This document shows, piece by piece, positions 6,063 to 14,294 of a DNA stretch of 42,919 nt (the stretch's first letter is position 1; every line of letters begins with the position of its first letter). This stretch comes from a virus. Location of the stretch: IMG/VR virus record IMGVR_UViG_3300031753_000015, positions 1-42,919 of that record. One strand, 5' to 3'. Both the position numbers and the translations under genes were made by a program. The notes beneath the pieces are model-generated. The model saw only the letters and a list, made by a program, of their open reading frames with translations, made no database searches and had not been told where the DNA came from.

Positions 6063-7073
6063 CTACCCGCCGAATTCCTGCTTGAACGCTACCTCGTAGA
6101 GGTCCTCTTCGCTCACCCCGGCCCGCCGAGCTTCGGCCGCGCTCGTCGCGCCCTTGCCGTGCGCGGTCAGCTTCGCCACCTTGCTGACCGTCGTCGGCGC
6201 GCCGCCGGCCTGGCTGAGGCTCCCGGCCTCCGGCGCTCGGGCGGCGGCCTGCATGTCGCGCACGCGGCGCGCCGCCGGCGAGGGCGGCGGGGGGGGCGCC
6301 GCGGCGGCCGGCGCGGCGGCGTGGCCGTTGCCGCCGTAGGTCAGCATCTGGTGCAGGTACTGCGCCGGGTGGAAGCCAGCCGCCTCGCCCCGCTTCCAGA
6401 CCGCGTGAAGGTCGCGCACCGCCATCTCGTTGGCCTGTGCCTGCGGGTGGCCGAGGGCCATGTAGGTGGCGGCGATGCGCTCGGCGGCGTCGTGGACGAC
6501 GGGCAGGTACGCTGGCACCGCGGTCTGGTACTCCACCTCGAGCTGGTTGACGCGGCCGGCCTCGGCCTGCCCGGCGCTGCGCTCCTGCTCGGCCGCCTGG
6601 CGTTGCTGGCCGGTCTGCATCTGGCCGAGCATGTACTGGTAGATGGGGCCGAGGGCGGTGACCATGCCCTGCTGGTACTGGCGCGCCGTCTCACGGTCCC
6701 GCCATAGGTACCAGCCCTTCGGGTCCTGCTCGAAGACCGGCTCCGGGTCCGGGTTGGCCGGCGCCGGCCGCGGGCCCTGCGCCACCTGCTGCTTGATGGC
6801 CGCGAGCTCGCGCTCCATGCGCTCGCCGCGCTGCTGCGCCTCGCTGAGCGCGCGCTGCGTCGCCTGGCGCGCCTCGTACCTTTGGCGCCAGTGCGCGGCG
6901 TGCTCCGGCGTCGCCGGGCCGGCGGCAGGCTCCGGCGCCGGCTCCTCGGCGCGGGCCGGCGCCGCGGGTGCACCGCGCTCCTCGCGGGCTTCTTCGACGA
7001 CGCTCTCCAGGTAGGATTCGCTGGCGGCGACGTCGCCGTCGAGCTGGGTGTCTTGGGTCAGCGGCTCGGACAT
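6063..7073 (-). CDS. Probable scaffolding protein
   Basis: The protein is 336 aa, directly downstream of the portal gene (3-bp gap). It is acidic and Ala/Glu/Gln-rich, with a disordered Pro/Ala N-terminus, a coiled-coil core (ALSEAQQRGERMERELAAIK near residues 75-95), a helical middle (about 150-255) and a second disordered Ala/Pro stretch. The C-terminus ends in EDLYEVAFKQEFGG. This composition and place after the portal match scaffolding proteins of podoviruses, which guide capsid assembly and leave the head. Oddly, the capsid gene is not next to it but about 7.7 kb further along the circle. No sequence family is certain. Confidence 0.6.
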   Translation of the reverse strand: MSEPLTQDTQLDGDVAASESYLESVVEEAREERGAPAAPARAEEPAPEPAAGPATPEHAAHWRQRYEARQATQRALSEAQQRGERMERELAAIKQQVAQGPRPAPANPDPEPVFEQDPKGWYLWRDRETARQYQQGMVTALGPIYQYMLGQMQTGQQRQAAEQERSAGQAEAGRVNQLEVEYQTAVPAYLPVVHDAAERIAATYMALGHPQAQANEMAVRDLHAVWKRGEAAGFHPAQYLHQMLTYGGNGHAAAPAAAAPPPPPSPAARRVRDMQAAARAPEAGSLSQAGGAPTTVSKVAKLTAHGKGATSAAEARRAGVSEEDLYEVAFKQEFGG

Positions 7074-7076
7074 GGC

Positions 7077-9521
7077 TTACGCTCCTTGGGGCGGCGGGGC
7101 CGCGGGCGGCGCGCCCGGCGGCGGGGGGATGAGGTTGTTCGGGTCGAGCGGCGGCGGGGGCGCCGGCGGCTCCGGGTGTGGCGGCGGCTGCGCGCCGGCA
7201 GCCGTAGCGACCGCTGCCGCGCCGTGCAGCTGCTGCTGCGGAGAGGGCGTCGGCTGGATGCCCTGCTGCTGCCAGAGCTGATTCGCCTCGCTCGGGTCCG
7301 GCTGGAGAGCGCCCTTGAGCTGGATGCTGACCTTCGGCGGCTGCTGGTGGGTCGGCAGCTTGATGCCGGCCTTGTCCAGCATTTGCTGGATCTGGTCGGG
7401 GCCCATGCCCTGGAGCTGCTTGACCAGCGCCTGCGGGTCGGGCCCCTGCTGCTGCTGGTCGATCTGCTGCTGGATCTCGTCGGCGAGGTCCGCGCCCATG
7501 GTGCCGGGCAGCGGCGCGATCTTCATCAGCGCTGGCATGACCAGGTTCCCGAAGCCGGCCTTGACCAGCGTGCCGATGAGGTCGGTGACGACGAAGAGCG
7601 AGAAGGCCGCCAGCTTCTGCGTCGGCGACGCCTGCCCCGTATCGACGGTCACGTCAAAGTCGAAGGGGTCGGACGCCTTCAGGATGTCGGAGGGCTTGAT
7701 CGGCCGCTGCATCTTGCCGGGCATCGGCTGGCCGTCCGGGCCCGCGGGGCCCGGCGTCATCTGGCCGCCGTCCTCCGGGGTCGCCGAGGGGTCGTCGACC
7801 AGGATCGGCGTCGGCTGGCCGGGCTTCCCGGTCTGCGGGTCGGGCTGGCCCTGCTGGACGGTCAGGCCCATGACCGGCTTGACGTCGCCGAGCATCTTGT
7901 CGATCTCGGCCGCCGGCAGGTGGCGCAGCACCATCGCGCCGCACAGCAGCCCTTCCTCTTGCAGGAAGAGGTTGTAGGCCCGGAAGAGCAGCCCCAGGCC
8001 CTGCTGGTTGTGCTCCTGGAGGTTCGCCAGCGCGACGTTCGAGGCAGCGTCCTGGCCCTCCGTCGTCCCCATCTGCGCCTTCGAGATCAGCGAGATGTCG
8101 TTGAGCGTCCCGATGCAGAACTGCATGAAGCTCTCGATGCCAGGCGGGACCGGCTGCACCTGCTTCGGCTCGATCTTGTTGCCGGAGAGCGCCTCGGCCT
8201 TGACCTTCGTCCAGCTGCCGGGGGTGGACTGCGCATCGGTGAAGTCCTTGTCGCTCCCGACCGTGACGTTTTCCTCGTAGAAGCCGCCGCCCTTGGCGCC
8301 GCGCATGAGGATGTCGAGGTAGGTGGCGATCGACTTGTTCACGAAGAGCTGGGGCTGGTAGATCATCCTCCCCAGGCCGAAGAAGCGGATGCGCCGCTCC
8401 TTGGGCTTCTCCCAGGCGAAGCCCGTCAAGGCCTGGATGGGGAAGCGGTCCACGGTCAGCTCCTCGCTGACCAGCACGGTACCCTGCCCGCTCGCGTTGC
8501 CGGCGACGCCGGTCGAGATGTAGGCCTGGTACCAGCGGACGCCGCGGTACTGGTGGACCTCGCCGACGCCATCCGGGAAGGGCTTGGGGCCGACGACGGG
8601 CTGGCCGGTCGCCGGGTCGTCGCCCCGCTCGCCATCCATCTTTCGCAGCTCGTCGTCGCGCTGCTCGTACTCGTGGAAGGGGCCGTCCATCTCCTCGCCG
8701 GTCTGCGGGTCGACGTAATAGGCGCGGGGCATGTAGCGGCAGTACAGCAGCCGGTAGATCTTGATGCGCTGCCGGCCGGCGCCGGGAGTCTGCGTGCCGC
8801 CGCCGGCCACCTGGGTGCTGGAGCTCGGGAGCGGCCCCTTGGCGCCGGTCTCGAGCTCGCCCTCGAGCGCCTCCGCCTTCTTGCCGAAGCGGGCCTGCAC
8901 TTCCTCGAGGAGCCACTCCCGCTCGTGGATCAGGAATTTCGCGTCGGAGAGGTTGGTGTCCTTGGCGTCCGGGTCGGGCCAGATCTCGTGGAAGGGGATG
9001 TAGGTGCGGCGAGTGCGGATCGGGATGCGGCTCGTGTCGAGGTAGGTGTCGGTGAAGCCGTAGCCGGTCAACAGCATGCTGCGCAGCGCGCGGCTGTCCG
9101 CGTCGTGGCCGTTGCAGCGCTGGACCTCCTGGCGGACGATGGTGGTCAGCCAGTCGCCCTTGGCATCCTCCGCCTCGCCCATGTCCTGGCCGCGGAAGAT
9201 GGCGTCCTTGGGCGGGTTCATGCCGTCGAAGGTGTTGATGGTGGCGGCGGCGAAGTTGAAGGAGACGGGGGGGCGCTTGGTCTGCTCGAGGAAGAGCTGG
9301 TCGGTGGGCGAGAGCGTCTCGCCGGCGTACATGTCGAGGATCAGCTCGGCTTCGGTGCGGGCGTCGGCGAAGAAGGCGGTACTCTGGTCGAGGCTCTCGT
9401 GGAAATACTTCAGGAGGTCGTCGTCGTCGAGCGGGACGCCGTAGTTGAGCTGGCCGGAGCTGGTGACGCCGGGCTTGGCGTCGGCTTCCGCTGCCTTCCC
9501 GCGAGGGCGCCCGATGGGCAT
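7077..9521 (-). CDS. Portal protein
   Basis: This 814-aa product starts at ATG 9521 (MPIGRPRGK), overlapping the terminase stop as TGATG; the frame extends upstream to 9677 but that part lies inside the terminase. The core (about residues 40-640) has the features of large P22/N4-type portals: an N-terminal SFNFAAATINTFDG helix region, the RSMLLTGYGFTDTYLD segment, PFHEIWPDPDA, and a wing/stem/crown region with QMGTTEGQDAASNVALANLQ. The last 170 residues are Gln/Pro-rich (QQQIDQQQQGPDPQ and a run of Pro), like a disordered barrel extension. The portal forms the dodecameric DNA channel at one head vertex and docks the terminase made from the gene just upstream. Confidence 0.88.
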   Translation of the reverse strand: MPIGRPRGKAAEADAKPGVTSSGQLNYGVPLDDDDLLKYFHESLDQSTAFFADARTEAELILDMYAGETLSPTDQLFLEQTKRPPVSFNFAAATINTFDGMNPPKDAIFRGQDMGEAEDAKGDWLTTIVRQEVQRCNGHDADSRALRSMLLTGYGFTDTYLDTSRIPIRTRRTYIPFHEIWPDPDAKDTNLSDAKFLIHEREWLLEEVQARFGKKAEALEGELETGAKGPLPSSSTQVAGGGTQTPGAGRQRIKIYRLLYCRYMPRAYYVDPQTGEEMDGPFHEYEQRDDELRKMDGERGDDPATGQPVVGPKPFPDGVGEVHQYRGVRWYQAYISTGVAGNASGQGTVLVSEELTVDRFPIQALTGFAWEKPKERRIRFFGLGRMIYQPQLFVNKSIATYLDILMRGAKGGGFYEENVTVGSDKDFTDAQSTPGSWTKVKAEALSGNKIEPKQVQPVPPGIESFMQFCIGTLNDISLISKAQMGTTEGQDAASNVALANLQEHNQQGLGLLFRAYNLFLQEEGLLCGAMVLRHLPAAEIDKMLGDVKPVMGLTVQQGQPDPQTGKPGQPTPILVDDPSATPEDGGQMTPGPAGPDGQPMPGKMQRPIKPSDILKASDPFDFDVTVDTGQASPTQKLAAFSLFVVTDLIGTLVKAGFGNLVMPALMKIAPLPGTMGADLADEIQQQIDQQQQGPDPQALVKQLQGMGPDQIQQMLDKAGIKLPTHQQPPKVSIQLKGALQPDPSEANQLWQQQGIQPTPSPQQQLHGAAAVATAAGAQPPPHPEPPAPPPPLDPNNLIPPPPGAPPAAPPPQGA

Positions 9522-11203
9522 CACGCCGCCTGCCAGCTTGGGCCGCTCGTGCCGCGGCCCTGCTTGGCGCGCGCCTGCTCCATCGCGGCGGCGTAGAGGT
9601 CGTCGGGGGTGGGCTGGTCCTCGGTCACGTCCTGCGGGTAGGTCAGGAGCTTGCGCACGCTCTCCTGCTCCGGCCACGCCATGGCGTCCAGGCAGTCGTC
9701 GTTGTGCGCCAGCCCCTTGGCCGGCGTCCAGTACTTGTACTCCTCCTCCAGAAACTGCTCGAAGGTGTCGCGGGTGTCACCCTGCGAGCCGTGGCCAAAG
9801 CCATCGCGGGGGAAGAGGTGCTCGCCGCGGGCGAGCGCGGGCACCAGGCCGCCTACACCGCCGCCGGAGATGCGCGTCTCCTTGGGCGTCGCCGCCGCCT
9901 GCTTCGGGAAGAGGCGGACGCGGAAGCGGTAGGTGCGCCGCTCCATCTCCGCCTCGAGGTTCTTCTTCACCAAGTCATCCTCCACCCAGAGGGTGTGCAG
10001 CTTCCAGTATGCAACGGCGGCAAAGATGATGTCCAGCGCGCCTTGGCCGGCGGCCGCGGCCTTCTCCCGGATCAGGTCGAGATGGTAGCGCAGGCGGTCG
10101 CGCCCCAGGCCGATGACGGAGATGACCATAAAGTCGTCCGCGAGGCCGCTCGAGTAGTCGAAGAAGCCGTGCGGCACCGTGTCGGGCCAGACCTCCCGGG
10201 GCTTCTTTCCGTAGCGGACGTCGATCCACTGGAGCAGCAGCCCCTGGTTGTCCTTGGCGATCGGCTTATTTCGCATTTGACAAGAAAAGATATAAGGGCC
10301 TTCCTTGCGCTCCCAGGCCCGGAGGAAGCGCACCGACTTTAGCCGCGGCGTCACGCCGTCCGCCTGGTAGCAGTCGCCGGGGCGCCAGCTGTCGCCGAAG
10401 AAGCCCTGCTTTGCCAGGCGGCAATTAGAGTCGTTTGCATCCCAGATCGTGCCGACGTGCGCCCACCGGGTGTCGTCGGTCCCGAGGTTTACGGCACGCT
10501 TGAGGTCCTCCTCGGTTTCCTTGATCATTCGCAGCGATTCGACCACCTGCTGCGTCACCGCGTCGTCGACGACGATGTGCCGGTAGTGGCCGGAGGTCGG
10601 CTGCTGGCCGAGACTGTGGATCGAAAAGGAGGGCTCCTTCGGCCCCGGCTTGCGGATGATGGTGGCGGCGGTGTTCGTCCAGAGGGGATATTCCTTCTTC
10701 TCGGGCCTCAGGATGTCCGGCCAGTGGTCAAGCAGGACCTGGTTCTTTTCCAGCTCCTCGAGCAGCCCCTTGAACACCGCCTCGCCCACCTGGTCGACCT
10801 TGTGCATGAGGATGGCGGTGGTCATCGACGGGTCCTTGAGCGTCAGCCAGATCGTCGCGAGCTTCGTGCGGATCTCGGTCTTGAAGTGCTCGCGGGGCTC
10901 GAAGATGGCGTCGACGTCCTTCCAGCTGTCGAGCGCCTCCTGGATGCGCCGGCAGAGGTCGAAGACGTAGGGCTCGTCGACCCAGAAGCCGGGCTTGCCG
11001 TCGCGGATCAGGTGCGGGTGGCCCGGGTCCTTGATCTGGTGCTTGCCGAAGGTCGCCGCCCACTTGCAGAAGGCGTAGAAGTCCGCCTCCGCGAGCGCGC
11101 GAAACTTCGCCCGCGCGAGCTTCGGGTCGAGCGTCAAGCTGATGTCGTTGATGACGTCGAGGTACTGACGCGCGTCTGGGCTGCCCGGTAGCTGCCAGCT
11201 CAC
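9521..11203 (-). CDS. terL: Terminase large subunit (DNA packaging ATPase/nuclease)
   Basis: The protein is 560 aa from GTG 11203 in a GTGA overlap with the upstream 65-aa gene. The ATPase domain shows a variant Walker A, EPREHFKTE (residues 102-110), in which Glu replaces the usual Gly; the same REHxKS/T form occurs in other phage terminases. Walker B is HIVVDD (209-214). The C-terminal RNase H-like nuclease begins at FFDYSSGLADD (about 347-357, Asp349), and HNDDCLDAMA near residue 515 should supply the last acidic residues. It pumps DNA into the prohead through the portal encoded next door. Circular permutation of the assembly would fit headful packaging. Confidence 0.93.
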   Translation of the reverse strand: MSWQLPGSPDARQYLDVINDISLTLDPKLARAKFRALAEADFYAFCKWAATFGKHQIKDPGHPHLIRDGKPGFWVDEPYVFDLCRRIQEALDSWKDVDAIFEPREHFKTEIRTKLATIWLTLKDPSMTTAILMHKVDQVGEAVFKGLLEELEKNQVLLDHWPDILRPEKKEYPLWTNTAATIIRKPGPKEPSFSIHSLGQQPTSGHYRHIVVDDAVTQQVVESLRMIKETEEDLKRAVNLGTDDTRWAHVGTIWDANDSNCRLAKQGFFGDSWRPGDCYQADGVTPRLKSVRFLRAWERKEGPYIFSCQMRNKPIAKDNQGLLLQWIDVRYGKKPREVWPDTVPHGFFDYSSGLADDFMVISVIGLGRDRLRYHLDLIREKAAAAGQGALDIIFAAVAYWKLHTLWVEDDLVKKNLEAEMERRTYRFRVRLFPKQAAATPKETRISGGGVGGLVPALARGEHLFPRDGFGHGSQGDTRDTFEQFLEEEYKYWTPAKGLAHNDDCLDAMAWPEQESVRKLLTYPQDVTEDQPTPDDLYAAAMEQARAKQGRGTSGPSWQAA

Positions 11204-11397
11204 GGCGTGTCCGGCGTGCTCGGCTCCGCCTCGGCGGCGTCGGCGTGGCGCGCCGCCACCTCCAGCCGGCGCACCTGCTCGCGCTCGGCCGGCGTCACGT
11301 AGCCGTCCGGGCGCTTGGCGAGCTGGGCGCGCAGGTGCGCAAGCTGCGCGCGGGCGTCCGCGTGGTGCGGCAGGTGGTCGGGATCAGGATCCGCCAT
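11200..11397 (-). CDS. Small charged protein in the packaging block
   Basis: This 65-aa protein is rich in Ala, Asp, His and Arg. It starts at ATG 11397, nine bases after a GGAGA, overlaps the previous gene by 14 bp and ends in a GTGA overlap with the terminase large subunit. It is predicted to be almost all helix (RAQLAHLRAQLAKR in the first half, EREQVRRLEVAARHA in the second), ending in a short acidic and Pro tail. Small helical genes often lie between the terminase subunits. The function is unknown. Confidence 0.65.
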   Translation of the reverse strand: MADPDPDHLPHHADARAQLAHLRAQLAKRPDGYVTPAEREQVRRLEVAARHADAAEAEPSTPDTP

Positions 11398-11602
11398 TCG
11401 GGTTCTCCCCCAACACCGCGTTCGCCTTGCTGTCGATCACGTCCTTCATCCTGGCGGAGAGGTTCTTACGCCCCGTTCCCGCCGCGCGGCTCTCGGCGTT
11501 GGCGGCGTGGGCGGCGTCGTTGATCGGGTACTTGCGCTGCGAGGGGATGGCGAATTCCGAGTCGGGCAGCGCGTTACGCTCGGCGGTGGTGAGTCGGGCC
11601 AT
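11384..11602 (-). CDS. Small protein of the LT.AERNALPDS.FA type (DUF6582-like)
   Basis: The protein is 72 aa from ATG 11602 (TGATG overlap with the small terminase). The opening LTTAERNALPDSEFAIPSQR followed by KYPINDAAHAANAESR is a pattern seen in many phage and prophage small proteins that lie beside structural genes (DUF6582-like, from memory). The conserved motif describes a short domain of unknown role. The basic C-terminus (SARMKDVIDSKANAV) could bind nucleic acid. Its place in the packaging region fits a virion or assembly accessory factor. Confidence 0.72.
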   Translation of the reverse strand: MARLTTAERNALPDSEFAIPSQRKYPINDAAHAANAESRAAGTGRKNLSARMKDVIDSKANAVLGENPNGGS

Positions 11603-12366
11603 CAGCTTGCCTCCTGGAGGTCCTCGCCCGCGGTCGCCAGCGCGGCCTGCGCGGCGAGCTGGGCGACGGGCTTGGCGTCGGCGCGGAAGCTCGCCAGCCA
11701 GCTCGCCTGGCCGGCGGCGTCCTCCGCGGTCACGGCGACGCTGCCGGAGTGGCGGACGTCGAGCTTCGTCGAGTACTTCGAGGGGTCGGCGCCTTGCAGG
11801 TAGATCTGGGCGGCCTTGGTGTCGCCCTTGGCGCCCTTGCGCCGCACCGCGTCCTCGACCCGGAAGAGCTGCATGGTCATGATGTCGGTGTAGCGCCGGG
11901 CGAAGGCCGGCGTGGCGCGAGCGTACGCCTGCACCTCCTCCCAGGAGGTGATGCCGGCGGCGTCCAGCGCCGCCGAGCGGTCGTCGTGGTCGCGCAGGGC
12001 GTCGAGGAAGGCCTGCATGCGGGGGTCGAGCGGCTCCGGGTCGTTGATGGTTTCACGTGAAGCATCTGCGGGCGTGTCAAGGTCCGCGCTGGCCCGCGCT
12101 GCTGCCCCCACCCGCGCCCGCTCGCGCTGCTGGGCTCCGGCTTCGCGGCGCAGGCCGGCGGCGCGGAGCTCGGCTTCCTCGACGGACTTGCGCCGGGCCC
12201 GGATCTTCGCCTCCTCCTTGCGGAAGCCGACCGTGCCCTTGCGCCAGCGGGTCATCTGCATGGGCCAGACGCCGAGCCGCTTGCGGAGGGCAGCTTCGGT
12301 GTCGCCGGGCTCGAGCACGCGGAGCTGGGCGAGGTAGTCAGCGGCGGTGCAGCGGGGCGTCTTCAC
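11602..12366 (-). CDS. terS: Terminase small subunit
   Basis: This 254-aa product starts at GTG 12366, preceded by GGAGG at good spacing. The N-terminal 60 residues contain a helix-turn-helix-like region (GDTEAALRKRLGVWPMQMTRW) with basic residues for DNA recognition, followed by a charged linker. Residues about 135-225 form the oligomerisation core seen in small terminases (FLDALRDHDDRSAALDAAGI, ARRYTDIMTMQL). The KYSTKLDVRHSG segment near residue 205 is typical of this family's C-terminal region. It selects phage DNA and delivers it to the large subunit encoded three genes downstream. Confidence 0.78.
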   Translation of the reverse strand: MKTPRCTAADYLAQLRVLEPGDTEAALRKRLGVWPMQMTRWRKGTVGFRKEEAKIRARRKSVEEAELRAAGLRREAGAQQRERARVGAAARASADLDTPADASRETINDPEPLDPRMQAFLDALRDHDDRSAALDAAGITSWEEVQAYARATPAFARRYTDIMTMQLFRVEDAVRRKGAKGDTKAAQIYLQGADPSKYSTKLDVRHSGSVAVTAEDAAGQASWLASFRADAKPVAQLAAQAALATAGEDLQEAS

Positions 12367-12368
12367 GC

Positions 12369-13358
12369 CTACCCTCCGGTGGTCGGGGCTCCGCCGCTCT
12401 GCACTCCCATGAGCGGGTGGAAGGGCATGGGGCTCGGGGCCTTCGGCACCTGGCCGATGGGCTGCGGGCCGCCGCCGGCGCCGGCGAGCATGCCGCCCAG
12501 GCCGCCGCCCATCTGGCCTGGCGGGAAGCCGCCGGGCGGCGTCATCGGGCGGATGCTCTGGTAGATGGGGGGCTGAGCCTGGGGGGCGCCCGGGCGGAAG
12601 CTGCCAGCGCCAAAGCCGCCGTCCACGTTGGGGCCCATCCCCGGACCGTAGCCGGTCGGGTGCGTAACCGGTCCGAGGCCTGGCAGGCCGCCGCCCATGG
12701 ACGGGGCGCCAGCGGCGCCCATGGCGGCCATGTAATTCGGGGCCAGGGCCGGGCGGCCGGACTCGGTGACGCCATTCGTTCCCGGCATCGGCCCGAGCAA
12801 CTGCGCAGGAGGGCCGCCGGGGCCGCCCGCCGAGTTGATGCCGCCGCCAGGCATCCCGCCGCTGATCGAGCCGGGCCCGGAGGGCGTCCCGGTGATGCCG
12901 CCGATGGGGCGCTGCATGGGCTCCTGGGAAATCGGGCCGCCGCCGGCCGAGTCCTTGCCGCCCTGATCATCGGGGAGGCCATTCGTGGAGCGGCCGCCAG
13001 CGCCGCCGCGGCGCATGCCGGCGTCGGCGGCGATGCGGGCCTCCCGCTGAGCGTTGTCTGCCGCCTGCTGCTGCGGGGAAAGGGACCGAAAGCTCCGGTC
13101 CTGGTCGCCGTCAGAGCCCCCGCCGAGCTGCCGCGGCCGGGTGTGCTCGCCACCGGGGCCACCCGGGCGGAAGCTGCCAGCGCCAAAGCCGCCGTCCACG
13201 TTGGGTCCCATCCCGGGACCGTAGCCGGTCGGGTGCGTAACCGGTCCGAGGCCTGGCAGGCCGCCGCCGGGCTTGGCGCCGGCGATCTGCTGGCGGATGC
13301 CGCGGACGCGCGCGGCGACGGGATCACCTGGCATCGGCTGGTCGGGCTTGAAGGCCAT
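12369..13358 (-). CDS. Gly/Pro-rich repeat protein, probable virion component
   Basis: The product is 329 aa from ATG 13358 with a strong GAGGAGG site. It is nearly a third Gly and very rich in Pro, Met and Asn, with low hydrophobicity. A 35-residue unit beginning GGLPGLGPVTHPTGYGPGMG occurs twice, around residues 33-66 and 224-257, encoded by a 107-bp DNA repeat with only two differences. Such sequence is intrinsically disordered or collagen-like. Position just upstream of the small terminase suggests a head or tail decoration or fibre protein, but no family is recognised. The repeat looks recent. Confidence 0.7.
   Translation of the reverse strand: MAFKPDQPMPGDPVAARVRGIRQQIAGAKPGGGLPGLGPVTHPTGYGPGMGPNVDGGFGAGSFRPGGPGGEHTRPRQLGGGSDGDQDRSFRSLSPQQQAADNAQREARIAADAGMRRGGAGGRSTNGLPDDQGGKDSAGGGPISQEPMQRPIGGITGTPSGPGSISGGMPGGGINSAGGPGGPPAQLLGPMPGTNGVTESGRPALAPNYMAAMGAAGAPSMGGGLPGLGPVTHPTGYGPGMGPNVDGGFGAGSFRPGAPQAQPPIYQSIRPMTPPGGFPPGQMGGGLGGMLAGAGGGPQPIGQVPKAPSPMPFHPLMGVQSGGAPTTGG
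12589..12695. repeat. 107-bp in-frame direct repeat, copy 1
   Basis: These 107 bases match 13162-13268 except at two positions near the middle (GGGGCCC here against GGGTCCC, and CCCCGGACC against CCCGGGACC). The copies are 573 bp (191 codons) apart, so both are read in the same frame of the Gly/Pro-rich gene and encode the same peptide. The near identity at a phage locus suggests a recent duplication or gene-conversion. Confidence 0.93.
13162..13268. repeat. 107-bp in-frame direct repeat, copy 2
   Basis: This is the second copy of the unit in the Gly/Pro-rich gene and encodes its N-proximal peptide repeat. Recombination between the copies would delete exactly 191 codons and keep the frame, so length variants of the protein may exist in the population. 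Confidence 0.93.
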
Positions 13359-13359
13359 C

Positions 13360-14007
13360 CTATCCTCCTCGCTTACGGCGCGGCTTGCCGACGTGGCCGT
13401 CGCGGCGCAAGCCCCGCACGGGCTTTGCGGCCCGCGCGGCGCGCAGCTTCTCGAGGTAGAGCTCCTGCGCCGGCGTGCGCATCAGCGGATTCGCGCCGAT
13501 CTGGCTGCGGAGCTCGCGCGCGGCTACTTCTTGGGCTTCCCGAGCTGGTCCGTCCAGTCCTGGGAGGGAATCCGGCCGATCTCCCCCACGTCCCCCTTGC
13601 TCGGCTCTTCCTTCGGCTTCGGCATCGTGTCCAGGTCGATCTTCTTCACGGCTTGGCTCCTTTCGCCAATCGAGCTCCTTGAGCATCCGGTAGAGCGGCT
13701 GCGACACCGGGACCGGGTGGGCTCCTTCGGAGCATCGTAGCACGAGTCGGGCGCGGTCGGTGGAGGAGAAGACGACGAAGCGCCTGTCGGGGCCGAGGTT
13801 GCTGAGTGCCTCGGTGAAGGGCTCCGGCATGGTGACTTCCCAGCGACGGATCCGGTTGTCGCGCAGGTGGGGCCGCTCGAGCGACTTCAGGAGGTCCCAG
13901 ACCTCCCGGTCGATGCCGCCCTGCCAGACCTCGAAGCGGAAGGTGCCGAAGCCGGTGCGGATGAGCACCTGCGGCTGGCCCACTTCGAGGTCCACGGTGC
14001 AGGGCAT
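13360..14007 (-). CDS. Unknown protein with dual-coded C-terminal region
   Basis: This 215-aa frame starts at ATG 14007 (TGATG overlap). Residues 1-120 look like a genuine soluble domain (VLIRTGFGTFRFEVWQGGID, RFVVFSSTDRARLVL). From about residue 120 to 160 the composition becomes Arg/Glu/Gly-rich and unlike the rest; here another frame encodes a neat 41-aa protein with its own ribosome binding site. The last 55 residues (RELRSQIGANPLMRTPAQEL) look coding again. Either two frames are used, or a frame change has joined two genes. No family is recognised. It lies between fibre-side and packaging genes. Confidence 0.6.
   Translation of the reverse strand: MPCTVDLEVGQPQVLIRTGFGTFRFEVWQGGIDREVWDLLKSLERPHLRDNRIRRWEVTMPEPFTEALSNLGPDRRFVVFSSTDRARLVLRCSEGAHPVPVSQPLYRMLKELDWRKEPSREEDRPGHDAEAEGRAEQGGRGGDRPDSLPGLDGPAREAQEVAARELRSQIGANPLMRTPAQELYLEKLRAARAAKPVRGLRRDGHVGKPRRKRGG
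13524..13649 (-). CDS. Nested 41-aa Lys/Asp-rich protein
   Basis: This gene begins at GTG 13649, with AGGAG 8 nt upstream, and ends at TAG 13524, entirely inside the 215-aa frame but in another frame. The product (MKKIDLDTMPKPKEEPSKGD at the start, then IGRIPSQDWTDQLGKPKK) has balanced charge and a normal amino-acid mix, unlike the overlapping stretch of the larger frame. That contrast and the good ribosome binding site make it a probable real gene. Its function is unknown. Confidence 0.5.
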   Translation of the reverse strand: MKKIDLDTMPKPKEEPSKGDVGEIGRIPSQDWTDQLGKPKK

Positions 14008-14294
14008 CAGCCGTCCCGGTTGCGGGCGTTGTCGCCGGTCGAAGCTGCCGGCGCCGGCGGCAGCCCGGGCCGCTTGCGCGGGCGCCGGCCCTTGCGCGGC
14101 AGCGTGTGGGCGGCGATGTCGGGGTCCGGGGCGAGCGCCAGGCCTTGCAGCGCCTGCACGGCGGCCAGCGGGTCGCGGGCCGGGCGGTCGGGCCAGCGGC
14201 CTTCGAGGAGGATGGCGACGATGGCGTCGCGCGCCTGGGGGTCCAGCAGCAGCTGCGGCTGGCGGTTCTCGGCGGCGGCGTAGGGGGGCGCCAT
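14007..14294 (-). CDS. Small basic protein, unknown
   Basis: The product is 95 aa. ATG 14294 follows the upstream TAG directly, and the stop overlaps the next ATG. The first 55 residues are helical (QLLLDPQARDAIVAILLEGR). A strongly basic, Pro-rich tail follows (LPRKGRRPRKRPGLPPAP), which may bind nucleic acid or a partner. It lies in a run of short genes between tail proteins and the packaging genes. No similarity is recognised. Confidence 0.65.
   Translation of the reverse strand: MAPPYAAAENRQPQLLLDPQARDAIVAILLEGRWPDRPARDPLAAVQALQGLALAPDPDIAAHTLPRKGRRPRKRPGLPPAPAASTGDNARNRDG

Noticed and set aside
4752-6707. A 651-aa plus-strand frame opposite the 378-aa gene and scaffold
   Set aside because: It spans several real minus-strand genes and is Arg/His/Gly-rich without any recognisable domain.
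6882-9596. A 904-aa plus-strand frame opposite the portal gene
   Set aside because: The portal is clearly coded on the other strand; the frame is open only because of the high GC content.
10889-10912. A broken Walker A in the large terminase (EPREHFKT lacks the Gly)
   Set aside because: The REHxKS/T form is familiar from other phage terminases, and the rest of the enzyme is intact.
13365-13385. CGCTTACGGCG as another copy of the promoter core
   Set aside because: Only part of the core is present, with no TATGCT, no -35 at the right spacing and no gene start after it. Similar CTTACG pieces near 7075 and 19340 fail in the same way.
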